A stretch of 64,000 nt of DNA from a virus. The position numbers and the translations under genes were made by a program. Location: positions 1 to 64,000 of the IMG/VR virus record IMGVR_UViG_3300025309_000006; one strand, given 5' to 3'. The notes beneath the pieces are model-generated. The model saw nothing but the letters and a program-made list of their open reading frames with translations, had not been told where the DNA came from and did not search any database. Shown here piece after piece: positions 8,052 to 16,303 of the stretch (the first letter of the stretch is position 1; each line of letters starts with the position of its first letter).

Positions 8052-8079
8052 AACCTATGCCAACATTATAGCATAGGTT
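8052..8079 (-). terminator. Intrinsic terminator
   Basis: A 9-bp perfect stem AACCTATGC/GCATAGGTT followed by TTTTTA on the minus strand, after the secreted-protein gene at 8116. Confidence 0.85.
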
Positions 8080-8115
8080 GAATAGTTTTGGTAGTAGATA
8101 ATTTTATTTTAAGAT

Positions 8116-8433
8116 TTATTCCTCTAGCAATCCAAGATCAATTATTTTATCATCTTTTATATTTTCCGGTGTATTATTACTGTCAACTGAGCATTCAAAC
8201 CATTTGTTTGTAACATTGTCTGTTGTGAGGATTATAAAGGCATCGCCATTTTCATTTTGAATAGTTGTATGGTAACAAGAATTTGGTGGATTGTAGATAG
8301 ATTGTGTGGCCAGTGCTATCATTGTGTATGAGGTGTCAGAGCCAGGTTGTATTGTGGGATTTGCTGAAGTTGTTAGGATAGAGGATGTTAGGAGAGTGAG
8401 GGAAATTGTTAAGATAGATATTAGTTTTTTCAT
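8116..8433 (-). CDS. Secreted protein with signal peptide
   Basis: 105 residues. The N-terminus (MKKLISILTISLTLLTSS..TTSA) is a typical signal peptide with probable cleavage near residue 24. The rest is a small Thr/Asn-rich domain with two cysteines. It overlaps the stop of the upstream gene by 4 bases (ATGA), so the two are co-translated. An exported phage protein may act at the cell surface; that is inference. Confidence 0.7.
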   Translation of the reverse strand: MKKLISILTISLTLLTSSILTTSANPTIQPGSDTSYTMIALATQSIYNPPNSCYHTTIQNENGDAFIILTTDNVTNKWFECSVDSNNTPENIKDDKIIDLGLLEE

Positions 8434-8879
8434 GAGGTGTACCTACTTTCTTTAATTAATTGGAATTCCTTTGCAGTGTAGATTTCTGATTGCGTAATTC
8501 CGGTAAAGTCTTTAGCGTGTACCATATTTGCTAAATTGCATAATTCTAGTTTAGCATTGCCCGATGATGTTTTATAAGCTTGCATTACTAACTTAACGTC
8601 TAATGATTTGATCAATTCCATATCAGATTGTTTTTCTGCTAATTGATTCTCTGAGCGTTCTTTTTCTTTTTTGATTGCCAGGATATCAGATTCCAAGAGT
8701 TTTGATGCTGTAATAAAGTCTTTGATTCCTTGGATATAATAAGGCATTGGTTGACCAGAAAGCATATGGTCTTTTATGTATTGCTCGTATGCAGTATGGG
8801 GATTATTGTCGGATAAGAGAAATAAGCGACATGTATTTGCTGCTTTTTGCATGTCTTGTTTAGTTCTACGCTTTGCCAT
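8430..8879 (-). CDS. Hypothetical coiled-coil protein
   Basis: 149 residues from MAKRRTKQDM, the ATG after AAAGGAGG; a longer frame upstream has no ribosome site. Basic N-terminus, then a central helix (ESDILAIKKEKERSENQLA). First gene of a two-gene unit with the secreted protein. Confidence 0.7.
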   Translation of the reverse strand: MAKRRTKQDMQKAANTCRLFLLSDNNPHTAYEQYIKDHMLSGQPMPYYIQGIKDFITASKLLESDILAIKKEKERSENQLAEKQSDMELIKSLDVKLVMQAYKTSSGNAKLELCNLANMVHAKDFTGITQSEIYTAKEFQLIKESRYTS

Positions 8880-8922
8880 TGGGAAACCTCCTTTTATTGA
8901 TTTGGGTATGTTTAATATTGAT

Positions 8923-8951
8923 AGTATAACAAAATAGGAGAGCAATGTCTA
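8923..8951 (-). promoter_or_regulatory. SigA-like promoter
   Basis: TAGACA (8951-8946), a 17-base spacer, then TATACT (8928-8923), upstream of the 8430/8116 pair. Confidence 0.6.
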
Positions 8952-9020
8952 TAGAATAATTTATATTAGTGTTTATAGATTTAAGATTATAAGAAAAAAA
9001 TTATTAGAAGTATATACCAG

Positions 9021-9045
9021 AATTTCCGCACACTTGCCGGAAATT
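9021..9045 (-). terminator. Hairpin, possible terminator of a short RNA
   Basis: An 8-bp stem AATTTCCG/CGGAAATT with a 9-base loop; a long T-run follows about 25 bases later on the minus strand. Together with the leftward promoter at 9189-9215 it could define a short gene-free RNA of roughly 170 bases. Confidence 0.4.
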
Positions 9046-9129
9046 ATGCTTGCGTTCCTAAGTCACCGTATAAATTTAAGGATTAGAGAAAAGTTGGCAC
9101 TTTTAAAAAGACAAATAGAGAAAAAGAAA

Positions 9130-9219
9130 TTAGTTGACAGTTTAAAAGTCGTAGTATAAAGAACTATAACATTTGTCACCATGCTATATTATATTTATGA
9201 TTTATAAACTGTCAACTAA
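9130..9219. repeat. 15-bp inverted repeat carrying face-to-face promoters
   Basis: TTAGTTGACAGTTTA (9130-9144) is repeated inverted at 9205-9219. Each arm contains TTGACA. Reading inward, the right arm has TATAAT after 16 bases (minus strand) and the left arm TATAAA after 15 (plus strand). This places two convergent promoters in 90 bp, just after the stop of the gene at 9231. The repeats could be operators covering both -35 boxes. Confidence 0.55.
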
Positions 9220-9230
9220 ATTTTAATTTA

Positions 9231-10241
9231 TTAAATTCTTAATATATATTCAATTAATTCTAATTGTATATCAATATAGTCTGAATTATGTTTAAATCCT
9301 GTAAACTTCATTTCATTATATCTCCCTATCATTGGTCTTTCATTAAGTAAGAAATCCATTAACCCTTCATTGTATTCTTTTTCATTATTGTAAAAGGTAT
9401 CTCTTGTATTTATAGTCATTGTTTCGATTACTTTATCATTTAAATTCTTTTTATGTTGCTGTAATTCAATCTTATTAAGTTCGTGTAATACATCTTCTTG
9501 TTCAAATAATAACTCTATTTGCTTATATGCGTAATCTATACCATATTCTTTTAGTTTCTTATTAACTCTTTTGTAAAATTCTTCAGTCTTAAATTTAAAC
9601 ATAACCTGAGTGATAGTATTAAGTTTCATGTCTTGCAATACATTATATTTAATACTCATAATTAAAGTTTTTTCATCATCATTGGCCCTTAGATGATGCT
9701 CTTTTCCTTCATCATCTATTTTAACTATTATATGTAATTCATTATAGTCAATTAGACATCTTCTTTTTAAACTATTTAAAGAATCAAATAGGATTCTAGT
9801 CAATCTATCATTGGTTCTTAAATATAAGTGATTAATATTGAATTTTGTAAATCTACTATCCTTTTTAGACAAGAATTTTATTACTAGTGCTTTATCTAAG
9901 TATTGAGCGTTAACCATTCCAAGAGATTCAAATAAATTATTTTTAGTAATAGTATATTTATGCCCTTCAGCCTTAGATAGTGTATGTAATAATTGAGCTT
10001 GAATATGTTCTACATATTTAGAATTATTACCCTCTGATCTTAAATCTATTTTTTCTAGTGGTTCCTCATATATCTCATTAAAAGTAAATTTTTTACCTTC
10101 TTTAGTAAAATTACAATATCTAGATAATTCGTTTAATTGTATTTGTTTGCCGTTGCCTCCTTTGACTGGTATTTCTAAGAAAATACATAATTCCTTGTAA
10201 TTTTTTATTGTTAATCCTAAATATAGTTTAGATATATTCAT
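9231..10241 (-). CDS. Conserved phage/plasmid protein, possible replication or DNA-binding role
   Basis: 336 residues. The N-terminal 60 residues (YKELCIFLEIPVKGGNGKQ..LNELSRYC...EIYEEPLEKID) match a block I know from many Firmicutes phage and plasmid proteins of unknown role. A basic, helical C-terminal part follows (FYKRVNKKLKEYG...). It is expressed with the 101-residue gene at 10243, one base upstream. The neighbouring inverted-repeat promoter pair recalls plasmid replication control, but no Rep motif was seen. Confidence 0.6.
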   Translation of the reverse strand: MNISKLYLGLTIKNYKELCIFLEIPVKGGNGKQIQLNELSRYCNFTKEGKKFTFNEIYEEPLEKIDLRSEGNNSKYVEHIQAQLLHTLSKAEGHKYTITKNNLFESLGMVNAQYLDKALVIKFLSKKDSRFTKFNINHLYLRTNDRLTRILFDSLNSLKRRCLIDYNELHIIVKIDDEGKEHHLRANDDEKTLIMSIKYNVLQDMKLNTITQVMFKFKTEEFYKRVNKKLKEYGIDYAYKQIELLFEQEDVLHELNKIELQQHKKNLNDKVIETMTINTRDTFYNNEKEYNEGLMDFLLNERPMIGRYNEMKFTGFKHNSDYIDIQLELIEYILRI

Positions 10242-10242
10242 T

Positions 10243-10548
10243 CTATTTTTCTTCTTCTTCTATATTTACATATTGTCTTTGTTCATTATGTTCCATTACT
10301 ATTTTACCAGTGTTTCTCTCGATTACCATCATATAAGGCTCTAGTATCATTTCACAAACAAATAGATGCTGACTTTCTAATAATTGTATCCATTCATGAT
10401 ATATTGTCTCTGGTGCTGACTCTAAGGAATATTCATTACAGTATTCTAGGATGTATTTAAGGTTTAATACTTGAGGTTCCTGCTCTTCTTCCAGTCCATT
10501 AGGGCCATAAGGATTGTACATAAAATCAAATAGATCAAATTCATTCAT
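10243..10548 (-). CDS. Hypothetical protein
   Basis: 101 residues, acidic, ATG after AAAGAGGT. Ends in a run of Glu (NIEEEEK) just before the gene at 10241. First gene of a two-gene unit led by the promoter at 10735-10764. No recognised family. Confidence 0.7.
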   Translation of the reverse strand: MNEFDLFDFMYNPYGPNGLEEEQEPQVLNLKYILEYCNEYSLESAPETIYHEWIQLLESQHLFVCEMILEPYMMVIERNTGKIVMEHNEQRQYVNIEEEEK

Positions 10549-10620
10549 TTTGTTTTACCTCTTTCATTATTTTATTTTTATAATTGACTAAAGATTAAGG
10601 ACGGATAATTGATTAGATTA

Positions 10621-10680
10621 TTATGTATAGCCGGATCTATAGATAGTAATAGCAAAATTAATAAAATTAATAATTAGTAT
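10621..10680 (-). CDS. Putative 19-residue leader peptide (ATA start)
   Basis: AAAGGAG is followed after 11 bases by ATA opening a hydrophobic 19-codon frame ending Ser-Gly-Tyr-Thr-stop. It lies between the promoter and the gene at 10243. The end resembles the short frames at 1752-1781 and 18385-18450. Low certainty because of the start codon. Confidence 0.3.
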   Translation of the reverse strand: MLIINFINFAITIYRSGYT

Positions 10681-10734
10681 AGTTCGCTCAACTCCTTTCC
10701 TTAGAAATTTATTTTGTATAATTGGGTAAAATTA

Positions 10735-10764
10735 ATTATAGCATGATTGAATATGATATGTCAA
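10735..10764 (-). promoter_or_regulatory. Consensus SigA promoter
   Basis: TTGACA (10764-10759), an 18-base spacer, then TATAAT (10740-10735), driving the 10243/9231 pair through a long leader of about 180 bases. Confidence 0.75.
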
Positions 10765-11039
10765 TATTTATTTTAGGGTTTGTTTTTGTTGTGATCGGGA
10801 ATATGGGATTGATAAGGATGGTTGATAATTATTAGGATTATAGGATTTGAGATTGTAGCGGAATGTGGTTTATATTGCTGTGATATGCGCTAGGATTGAT
10901 TGTAAGAAGGTTTTTGTGGATAGGTGAAGGATTATAAGGGGAATAGAAAAGAGACTCGTTAGAGCCTCTTAGAGAATTTATTTTGTGGTTTGTGTTTATT
11001 TTGCTGCTTCTACATATGTAATAGGAGGGAATCGAGTCT
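10765..11039. other. Spacer with terminator-like hairpin
   Basis: No supported gene. The stem AAGAGACTC/GAGCCTCTT (10949-10970, one mismatch) probably terminates the 11040 gene. A short minus-strand frame ending in PPITYVEAAK (stop about 11002) follows that gene but has no usual start or ribosome site. Confidence 0.4.
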
Positions 11040-11264
11040 TTAAAATAATACTTCATTTTCATTGATTTCAGGAATTTTATAACTTTTATGATATTCCTGA
11101 TTAGCAAGGACTTCAGAAAAATTATGATAGTCTTTTGTACCAATGACAGAAATTTGATTATCTTTGCAAACCGAATTGCTAAAATGATGGGAATTGTATT
11201 TTATGCTATAGTAAGTATAAGTAACTAATTCACCATAATACCAGAATTTTTGGCCTTTTTTCAT
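11040..11264 (-). CDS. Small hypothetical protein (74 aa)
   Basis: 74 residues (MKKGQKFWYYGELVTY..), ATG after TGGAGGT. The start resembles small barrel proteins (KGQKFWYYGELVTYT). Follows the 69-residue gene at 11281 by 16 bases, so both come from the structured leader upstream. Confidence 0.7.
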   Translation of the reverse strand: MKKGQKFWYYGELVTYTYYSIKYNSHHFSNSVCKDNQISVIGTKDYHNFSEVLANQEYHKSYKIPEINENEVLF

Positions 11265-11280
11265 TAATTAAAACCTCCAA

Positions 11281-11490
11281 TTAACCCCAATTTTTACAAC
11301 TAGAATTTAATCTTTCCTCTGCCTCTTCAAATTTTGAAAAACTTCTTACTCCAAAGCATTGATTTAGTGCATTTGGTTTTCCTTCACTGGTTACATATGC
11401 ACCAGTTATAAAAATTGAAACACCTTCATTATAAGTAATAATCATAATTTTTGTGCAATTACCTTCAGTTTGACTTTGCACTATTCTCAT
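11281..11490 (-). CDS. Small hypothetical protein (69 aa)
   Basis: 69 residues, ATG after AAAAGGAG. Beta-rich with three cysteines. First gene behind a strongly folded leader of about 180 bases, which may control it. Confidence 0.7.
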   Translation of the reverse strand: MRIVQSQTEGNCTKIMIITYNEGVSIFITGAYVTSEGKPNALNQCFGVRSFSKFEEAEERLNSSCKNWG

Positions 11491-11516
11491 TAGTCAAAAC
11501 TCCTTTTAAGATTTAG

Positions 11517-11694
11517 TATAGAGATAAGTAGATAGTTCTATCAAGTTGTAGGGGTTCCGGGTTATCTTTGTTCCCTCAACCAATAGTGAGGATTATAGGC
11601 CTTCCAGCCTCCCGAACTAGTGAGGTCTTATACACTTGATTAACAAGTCATTTCCTCAACATATGCCCTATGTGCTTTTTCCTCTTATCTCTAC
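11517..11694 (-). ncRNA. Structured leader RNA or unassigned small RNA
   Basis: Ends pair through a 10-bp helix (TAGAGATAAG at 11519-11528 with CTTATCTCTA at 11684-11693). Inside are ACTTG-TTAAT-CAAGT, a TGAGG/CCTCA helix and a CCTCA..TTGAGG hairpin. The content is GC-richer than its surroundings. It begins about 8 bases after a good promoter and ends 26 bases before a start codon. A riboswitch-like or 6S-like element is possible; I could not match a known class. Confidence 0.55.
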
Positions 11695-11701
11695 ATTTAC
11701 T

Positions 11702-11729
11702 ATTATACGCTTATTTAGGCCAATGTCAA
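11702..11729 (-). promoter_or_regulatory. Consensus SigA promoter
   Basis: TTGACA (11729-11724), a 16-base spacer, then TATAAT (11707-11702), starting the structured RNA at 11694. Confidence 0.75.
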
Positions 11730-11838
11730 GAAAATATTTTATATTTGTATTTGCAAGATGATTGGATAAGATAGTATTGATATAAAGGGTTATGGAATGA
11801 TGTCAGAGGTCACTAGAGAGCATTTTTAGAAATAGAGA

Positions 11839-11862
11839 AAAAGGAAGGTTTCCCTTCCTTTT
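11839..11862 (-). terminator. Intrinsic terminator overlapping the stop codon
   Basis: A 10-bp stem AAAAGGAAGG/CCTTCCTTTT. The stop codon of the gene at 11861 is part of the second plus-strand arm. Confidence 0.8.
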
Positions 11863-12238
11863 ATACTTCTAAATTAAATGTATCAATACATGCCGATTGA
11901 TAAAGATCATATACATTTCCATTTATGCGTTTATATCCAGCTTTTGAGATATATAATTCTGCATCTTTATCAGATAAAGTACATGGTTCCAGTTTAAATT
12001 TCATACAATTTCCAACAAAGAATTTTTTTACTTGTAAAGGGAAATCGCTTTTGTAGCGGAATGCTTCTAAATATTCGACCTCTACAACCGTTTCGCCTGT
12101 TTCAGAATGTTTAAAAACATTGATTACTTTACCTATAGAATAACCATGTCTATTAAATTTTCCAGTCCTTTGAGGGAATAATAAGATCGAAGGAACTTGT
12201 AGCATATCTCCAATTTTAGCAGTTTTAATACTTGCCAT
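11861..12238 (-). CDS. Hypothetical protein
   Basis: 125 residues from MASIKTAKIG, the ATG after AAAGGAG. The N-terminal 80 residues alternate hydrophobic and polar residues as in a beta barrel (GYSIGKVINVF...VVEVEYLEAF). No family recognised. Single-gene cassette with clear promoter and terminator. Confidence 0.7.
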   Translation of the reverse strand: MASIKTAKIGDMLQVPSILLFPQRTGKFNRHGYSIGKVINVFKHSETGETVVEVEYLEAFRYKSDFPLQVKKFFVGNCMKFKLEPCTLSDKDAELYISKAGYKRINGNVYDLYQSACIDTFNLEV

Positions 12239-12279
12239 TTTAAAAACTCCTTTCAAATTTGAACAACTTCTTACTTATT

Positions 12280-12307
12280 ATTATATATATTTTTAAGCGA
12301 ATGTCTA
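12280..12307 (-). promoter_or_regulatory. SigA-like promoter
   Basis: TAGACA (12307-12302), a 16-base spacer, then TATAAT (12285-12280), 40 bases before the start at 12238. Confidence 0.65.
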
Positions 12308-12425
12308 TAGATTTTGGAAAATTATTTTAAGGTTTTATTAATGGTTAATTATTTAGAATTAATACAAAAATGTTTACCAGGTAGCACAAAATAGATAAGA
12401 GCAAAATGTTAGCACATAAAAAAGA

Positions 12426-12452
12426 AAAATGAGACTGTTTAAGCCTCATTTT
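12426..12452 (-). terminator. Intrinsic terminator
   Basis: An 8-bp stem AAAATGAG/CTCATTTT with a T-rich tail on the minus strand, just past the J-domain gene. Confidence 0.7.
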
Positions 12453-12463
12453 ATTTAACAATT

Positions 12464-12970
12464 TTATTTTGCTGCCATTGGATTTTCTACCTTTACTCTT
12501 TCCTTCTTCTCGACTGTTTCTGAACCATATTTACCGCGAATATCTTCCATGCTAAATGCCTTATGCTTTTTGGCCTTATAATCAGCAGGTTTAAAATACC
12601 ATGCTTTTTTGTTTGTTGCATACCATAGACCAGCATCTTTTAGTAGATGTTTTACTGCTTTTGTCTCACCATTGACCCAAATCCAGGAGCCACATATTTC
12701 TATAAAAATTTCAGGAATGAAGATAATTTTTTCTAAGGTTTCGCGGAATCCATCGTTTACATTTGCATAGAAAGAGGATTTTTTCTCAGTGTCGTTAATT
12801 GGATTGTTTTTGATGTATTCGAATGCTAATTCATACTCTATGTTTAGGGATTTCATTGTTTCGAGGTTTCCGGTCGGTTTGTCTGGATGATGGAGTTTTA
12901 CGAGTTCGCGGAATGTAGTTTTTAGCTCCTGGATGGTTTTGCAGGTTGAGAAAAATTTAAATTTGTTCAT
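12464..12970 (-). CDS. J-domain (DnaJ-like) protein
   Basis: 168 residues. The N-terminal 60 residues form a J domain with the key HPD at positions 28-30 (FRELVKLHHPDKPTGN) and helix III pattern (MKSLNIEYELAFEYI). J domains stimulate the ATPase of the host DnaK. The remaining 100 residues (GSWIWVNGETKA...ATNKKAWYF) are a domain often attached to J domains in mobile elements. It may recruit host chaperone for replication or assembly; which one is unknown. Confidence 0.8.
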   Translation of the reverse strand: MNKFKFFSTCKTIQELKTTFRELVKLHHPDKPTGNLETMKSLNIEYELAFEYIKNNPINDTEKKSSFYANVNDGFRETLEKIIFIPEIFIEICGSWIWVNGETKAVKHLLKDAGLWYATNKKAWYFKPADYKAKKHKAFSMEDIRGKYGSETVEKKERVKVENPMAAK

Positions 12971-13060
12971 TTGGGTACACGCTCCTTTTATTTTTGGTTT
13001 GGTTTAGGGAATTGGGTTTAGGATTTTTTATGTAATTGATTTAGTTGAGGTATAAATATA

Positions 13061-13088
13061 ATTATAAATAAATTTGGGAGAATGTCAA
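13061..13088 (-). promoter_or_regulatory. Consensus SigA promoter
   Basis: TTGACA (13088-13083), a 16-base spacer, then TATAAT (13066-13061), for the J-domain gene. Confidence 0.7.
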
Positions 13089-13120
13089 GATAATTTTATT
13101 TTGGGGTTTATGGTCAAAAA

Positions 13121-13142
13121 AGAAGACTATCTCTAGTCTTCA
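13121..13142 (-). terminator. Intrinsic terminator overlapping a stop codon
   Basis: An 8-bp stem GAAGACTA/TAGTCTTC with a 4-base loop and a T-run on the minus strand. The stop at 13133 lies at the loop/arm boundary. Confidence 0.75.
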
Positions 13143-13459
13143 AATTTTCTTTGCAACATAACTTTAACAAATTTATTCACATCTGGTATTTTAATTTGGT
13201 TTAAACCATGTGTTAATGTTGTTTCAATTAATTCAGGGTATCTACTTTCAAATCCTCTAAATAATGGTTTTTCGTCTTCATAACATTTGTAAAATAATCC
13301 TCTATCTGTATAGCAAGCTCTAAAGTCTGTCTCTTCTCCATGTCTTTCAACTCGTTCTGCTTCTTTGATTATTGATTCTATGAGAGTTGAAAGGCGAACA
13401 TAAGGTGTAAAGTCTTCAGTAGTTAATCTTTTTTTAGTTGCTTTCGTTGCTTTAATCAT
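13133..13459 (-). CDS. Hypothetical basic protein
   Basis: 108 residues from MIKATKATKK, the ATG after AAAAGGAGTG. Very basic N-terminus, then a charged mixed fold (IIKEAERVERHGEETDF). Outermost gene of the leftward arm next to the large gene-free divide. Unknown function. Confidence 0.7.
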   Translation of the reverse strand: MIKATKATKKRLTTEDFTPYVRLSTLIESIIKEAERVERHGEETDFRACYTDRGLFYKCYEDEKPLFRGFESRYPELIETTLTHGLNQIKIPDVNKFVKVMLQRKFED

Positions 13460-13857
13460 TGTTAGCACTCCTTTTAATTAATTGATTTCCTATATTATTA
13501 TATCACAAAAACAATAGGGAAAACCATTTGCAATAAAATTTATTTTTATAGTTATGAATTTGTAGGGATTTTAGGATATTTACTATGAGTATTTATAATT
13601 GTATGTTGTTGGTTTGATTATGATATGATCGTAGGATATGAAGACTGTGTATTAATACAGATATGGTTTATGTATTACTGTATTATACTAGCAAAACTTA
13701 TGCCAATGTAAAATAAGAGTTGATATAATGCGTTGAAGCAAGAAATAAAATTATAAGATTAGAGCGACAGAAAGGGGCGTTTAAGCGGTTTGAGGTTTAG
13801 AGGTATATGTTAGTGTGTAGAATTTTATTTTAGGGGTATTACGAGATGTGGAATTTT

Positions 13858-13934
13858 ATACCCTACGTGGGTATGGTAGTTTTGAGGTTAGAGTATACCC
13901 CTTGAGGGTATAGTGATATATAACAGGTTATATA
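13858..13934. repeat. Cluster of three palindromes
   Basis: Three inverted repeats in 77 bp: ATACCC/GGGTAT (13858-13874), TATACCC/GGGTATA (13894-13912) and TATATAAC/GTTATATA (13917-13934). The first two share the TACCC/GGGTA half-site and could be operators or origin elements. Confidence 0.5.
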
Positions 13935-14677
13935 TTTATGTTGTGTACTAATTTATTATAGTGTAGTGAAATGATATGGATATATATAGCATAGTTAATT
14001 AGTTGGTATTAATGTATAGTAGAATGATAGGATATAAATACCAAGTAATATAGTAGGTATTAAAGCATAGTAATTTGGTGTGGATTATAGTTTAGTGAAA
14101 TGGTTGATATTAGTTTGGATTATGATAGTATAGGTGATATGTGATCATAATGATCATATAATGTGGTTAATGTGATGGGATAATATGATTATGATTATAT
14201 TGAACGTGTAATGTAGTCAAGTGACTGTATTGTATGGTAGTATGATAGGATTATGGGTTATGTGATATTAGTTTGAATATAGAATATTTTGAGACTAATA
14301 TAGTTTGATATTCAAAGTATTATATGTGTATGTACAATGTAATTACAATTTTATTATATGAATGGTTGTACATATGAGTGGTTACTCATTTATTTAAGTC
14401 TTCACTAATTTCGCCTATGTTATAGACCTCGATATTTTATACGTATATACGTATATACTCATATACGTATAATCAGCATCATCAGCGCATTACGATTCAT
14501 TCCATTTTCTCCCGATCAATTCAATTCGACAAATCATTCCCGACTGCAGCCGATACAATACTAGGACATTATCTGTATTTTATCCATTATCATTCCATTC
14601 TATTTCCTGCCTCATATTTCCCCTTCTAACCTCTTCAAACTCATTCCGAGACATAATATAAGGCCCAATCCTCATCC

Positions 14678-14706
14678 AATGTGACACATTCCCATTGTGT
14701 CACATT
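14678..14706. repeat. 11-bp inverted repeat (TGTGACACA)
   Basis: AATGTGACACA and its exact inverse separated by 7 bases. It sits about 250 bases right of the strand-composition switch and may bind a protein. Confidence 0.55.
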
Positions 14707-15770
14707 CAGAAAATAGCAGGAATCGGCTTATAGCAAGGGTTTCAGGGATTAGCAGGTAATCGGCCTATGCTATTTTCAGTTTGTCATAGGTAAAGCTGAT
14801 AGCAAAAACCTGTGCTAACATTCACTTTCAAAAACCATGCCAACTTTATCATAGGTGGGGCATAGATTACAAATTATTATTCGACATTATTCGACATTAT
14901 GTGCAGAGTACTTGTTTACACATCGAAATTTTAGAAATCGATTTCGAGACAAATCCATCCAAATTTCCCCTTCGTTCTCACATCGCAAAAACATAATCAT
15001 CACAACAATTTCCAACCCAATAAATACATATTCCAAATCACAAAACTTCTCAAAAGTCAAATAATTTTGTAAATTAATCTCATAAAATAATATAAAATTC
15101 TCACATAATCTTAATAAATATCACTAAATCAATCCATACAAAATAACCAATAAATCCTACTCTCATACAGTTTCTTTACCAGATTCAACCTTATATTAAT
15201 TCATATTTTGATCTATAAATTTCTACCAAATATTAAAATCAAAATATAATTATCATAAATCTCATCGAACAAAAAAATCTAATGAAAATTCATAATTATG
15301 CATTCAAAATTAATCACAAATTCCTAACAAATCTAATCCTACAAATAACCTTAAAATCCTTGATCCTAACCAATTATAACACATTCTAACAATCCCTTCT
15401 ACTATAGAGGGGCGTACTTTAACAAATTCATCCGAATCAATTATACCATATATCCGACCATCTAAAAATTGAATAAAATATTTTTAACAATTCACATCAA
15501 AATAATATCTCAAAATAAAATTAATTCTAAATCAAATCAATCCATAAAAATTTACCAAACAACACAAATCAAATAATCCCTCTATCCTTACTCTAACAAC
15601 CATTACACCAATTCACTCGGAAAAAGTGCTATACTATATAATACACTTCATTCATACAAATCCCTGTAATACTACTCTAGCAATACTTTCAAGGATTATA
15701 AAAATAATTCCTCTGGTAAAAATTTATTATTATATAGTTCTTATGTTTATAAATGCTAAAATAAATTTCC

Positions 15771-15800
15771 TTGACAAAACTTATTAATCTGTGTTACAAT
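15771..15800 (+). promoter_or_regulatory. SigA-like promoter
   Basis: TTGACA (15771-15776), an 18-base spacer, then TACAAT (15795-15800). First rightward promoter after the divide. Confidence 0.75.
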
Positions 15801-15848
15801 ATTCACAGGTACAAATCTGTAAATTATTTACCTAGAAAGGAGATGAGA

Positions 15849-16100
15849 ATTATAATAGTAAAAAACCACACAGCAAAATTTAATGACAACAATTGTAAAA
15901 ATGTCATTCATAATCTCAATCAAGGAATAACCATCACAGATGCATTTACACAAGAAATAAGAAATAACAGACACAACCCTAATAAAATAACTAATATAGA
16001 CTATCGCAATGATAAATATTATTGGATATTTAAATTATTAGAAATTGAACAAACTTCCATCCATTTCAATACATACGATCCAGATATAACTGGTTGTTAA
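15849..16100 (+). CDS. Small hypothetical protein (ATT start)
   Basis: 83 residues from ATT at 15849, 6 bases after AAAGGAG. The only ATG nearby (15843) touches the ribosome site with no spacing, and TTG at 15771 is the promoter -35 box. Sequence (VKNHTAKFND...FNTYDPDITGC) is not recognised. First gene of the rightward arm. Confidence 0.55.
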   Translation: MIIVKNHTAKFNDNNCKNVIHNLNQGITITDAFTQEIRNNRHNPNKITNIDYRNDKYYWIFKLLEIEQTSIHFNTYDPDITGC

Positions 16101-16290
16101 ATCGGCATTGAGAATAGAGCAATCAATAATCTTACAAATCCGATGCGTAAGGATGCCGTATAAAAATGTGTGAGAAACATAAAAACATATACCATTTGCA
16201 TTGTGGTGTATTGCGTATGCTTTACATGTAAAAGCCACAGTTTGGGTAATTAGTTATGTTTTCCTTATTTATTTGCTTAATGTAAATAAA
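16101..16290 (+). ncRNA. Foldable leader before the PAPS-reductase-like gene
   Basis: A first element closes with CGGCAT/ATGCCG (16103-16159) and holds CTTAC/GTAAG. A second closes with TGTGG/CCACA and holds GCTTTA/TAAAAGC. About 190 bases without a gene. It could regulate the downstream gene. No known riboswitch core was recognised. Confidence 0.4.
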
Positions 16291-16303
16291 TAAGGTGTAT
16301 GTA

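Larger units (their letters stand above)
13500..15760. other. Gene-free divergent region with inverted strand composition
   Basis: No supported gene in 2.3 kb. The plus strand is G-rich and C-poor on the left (14041-14100: 14 G, 3 C) and C-rich and G-poor on the right (15481-15540: 0 G, 9 C), switching near 14.40-14.47 kb at a TATACGTATA-type tract. All genes point away from it. It may be a control region or origin. Frames within it lack ribosome sites. Confidence 0.6.

Noticed and set aside
10838-11143. 101-codon minus-strand frame
   Set aside because: Crosses a terminator-like hairpin and a G-rich spacer; overlaps a better gene at 11040.
14855-15064. 69-codon frame in the divide (MGHRLQIIIRH..)
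   Set aside because: No ribosome site, C-rich spacer composition like its surroundings and no protein-like pattern.
13500-15760. CRISPR array
   Set aside because: Palindromes and short repeats are irregular, with no evenly spaced direct repeats.
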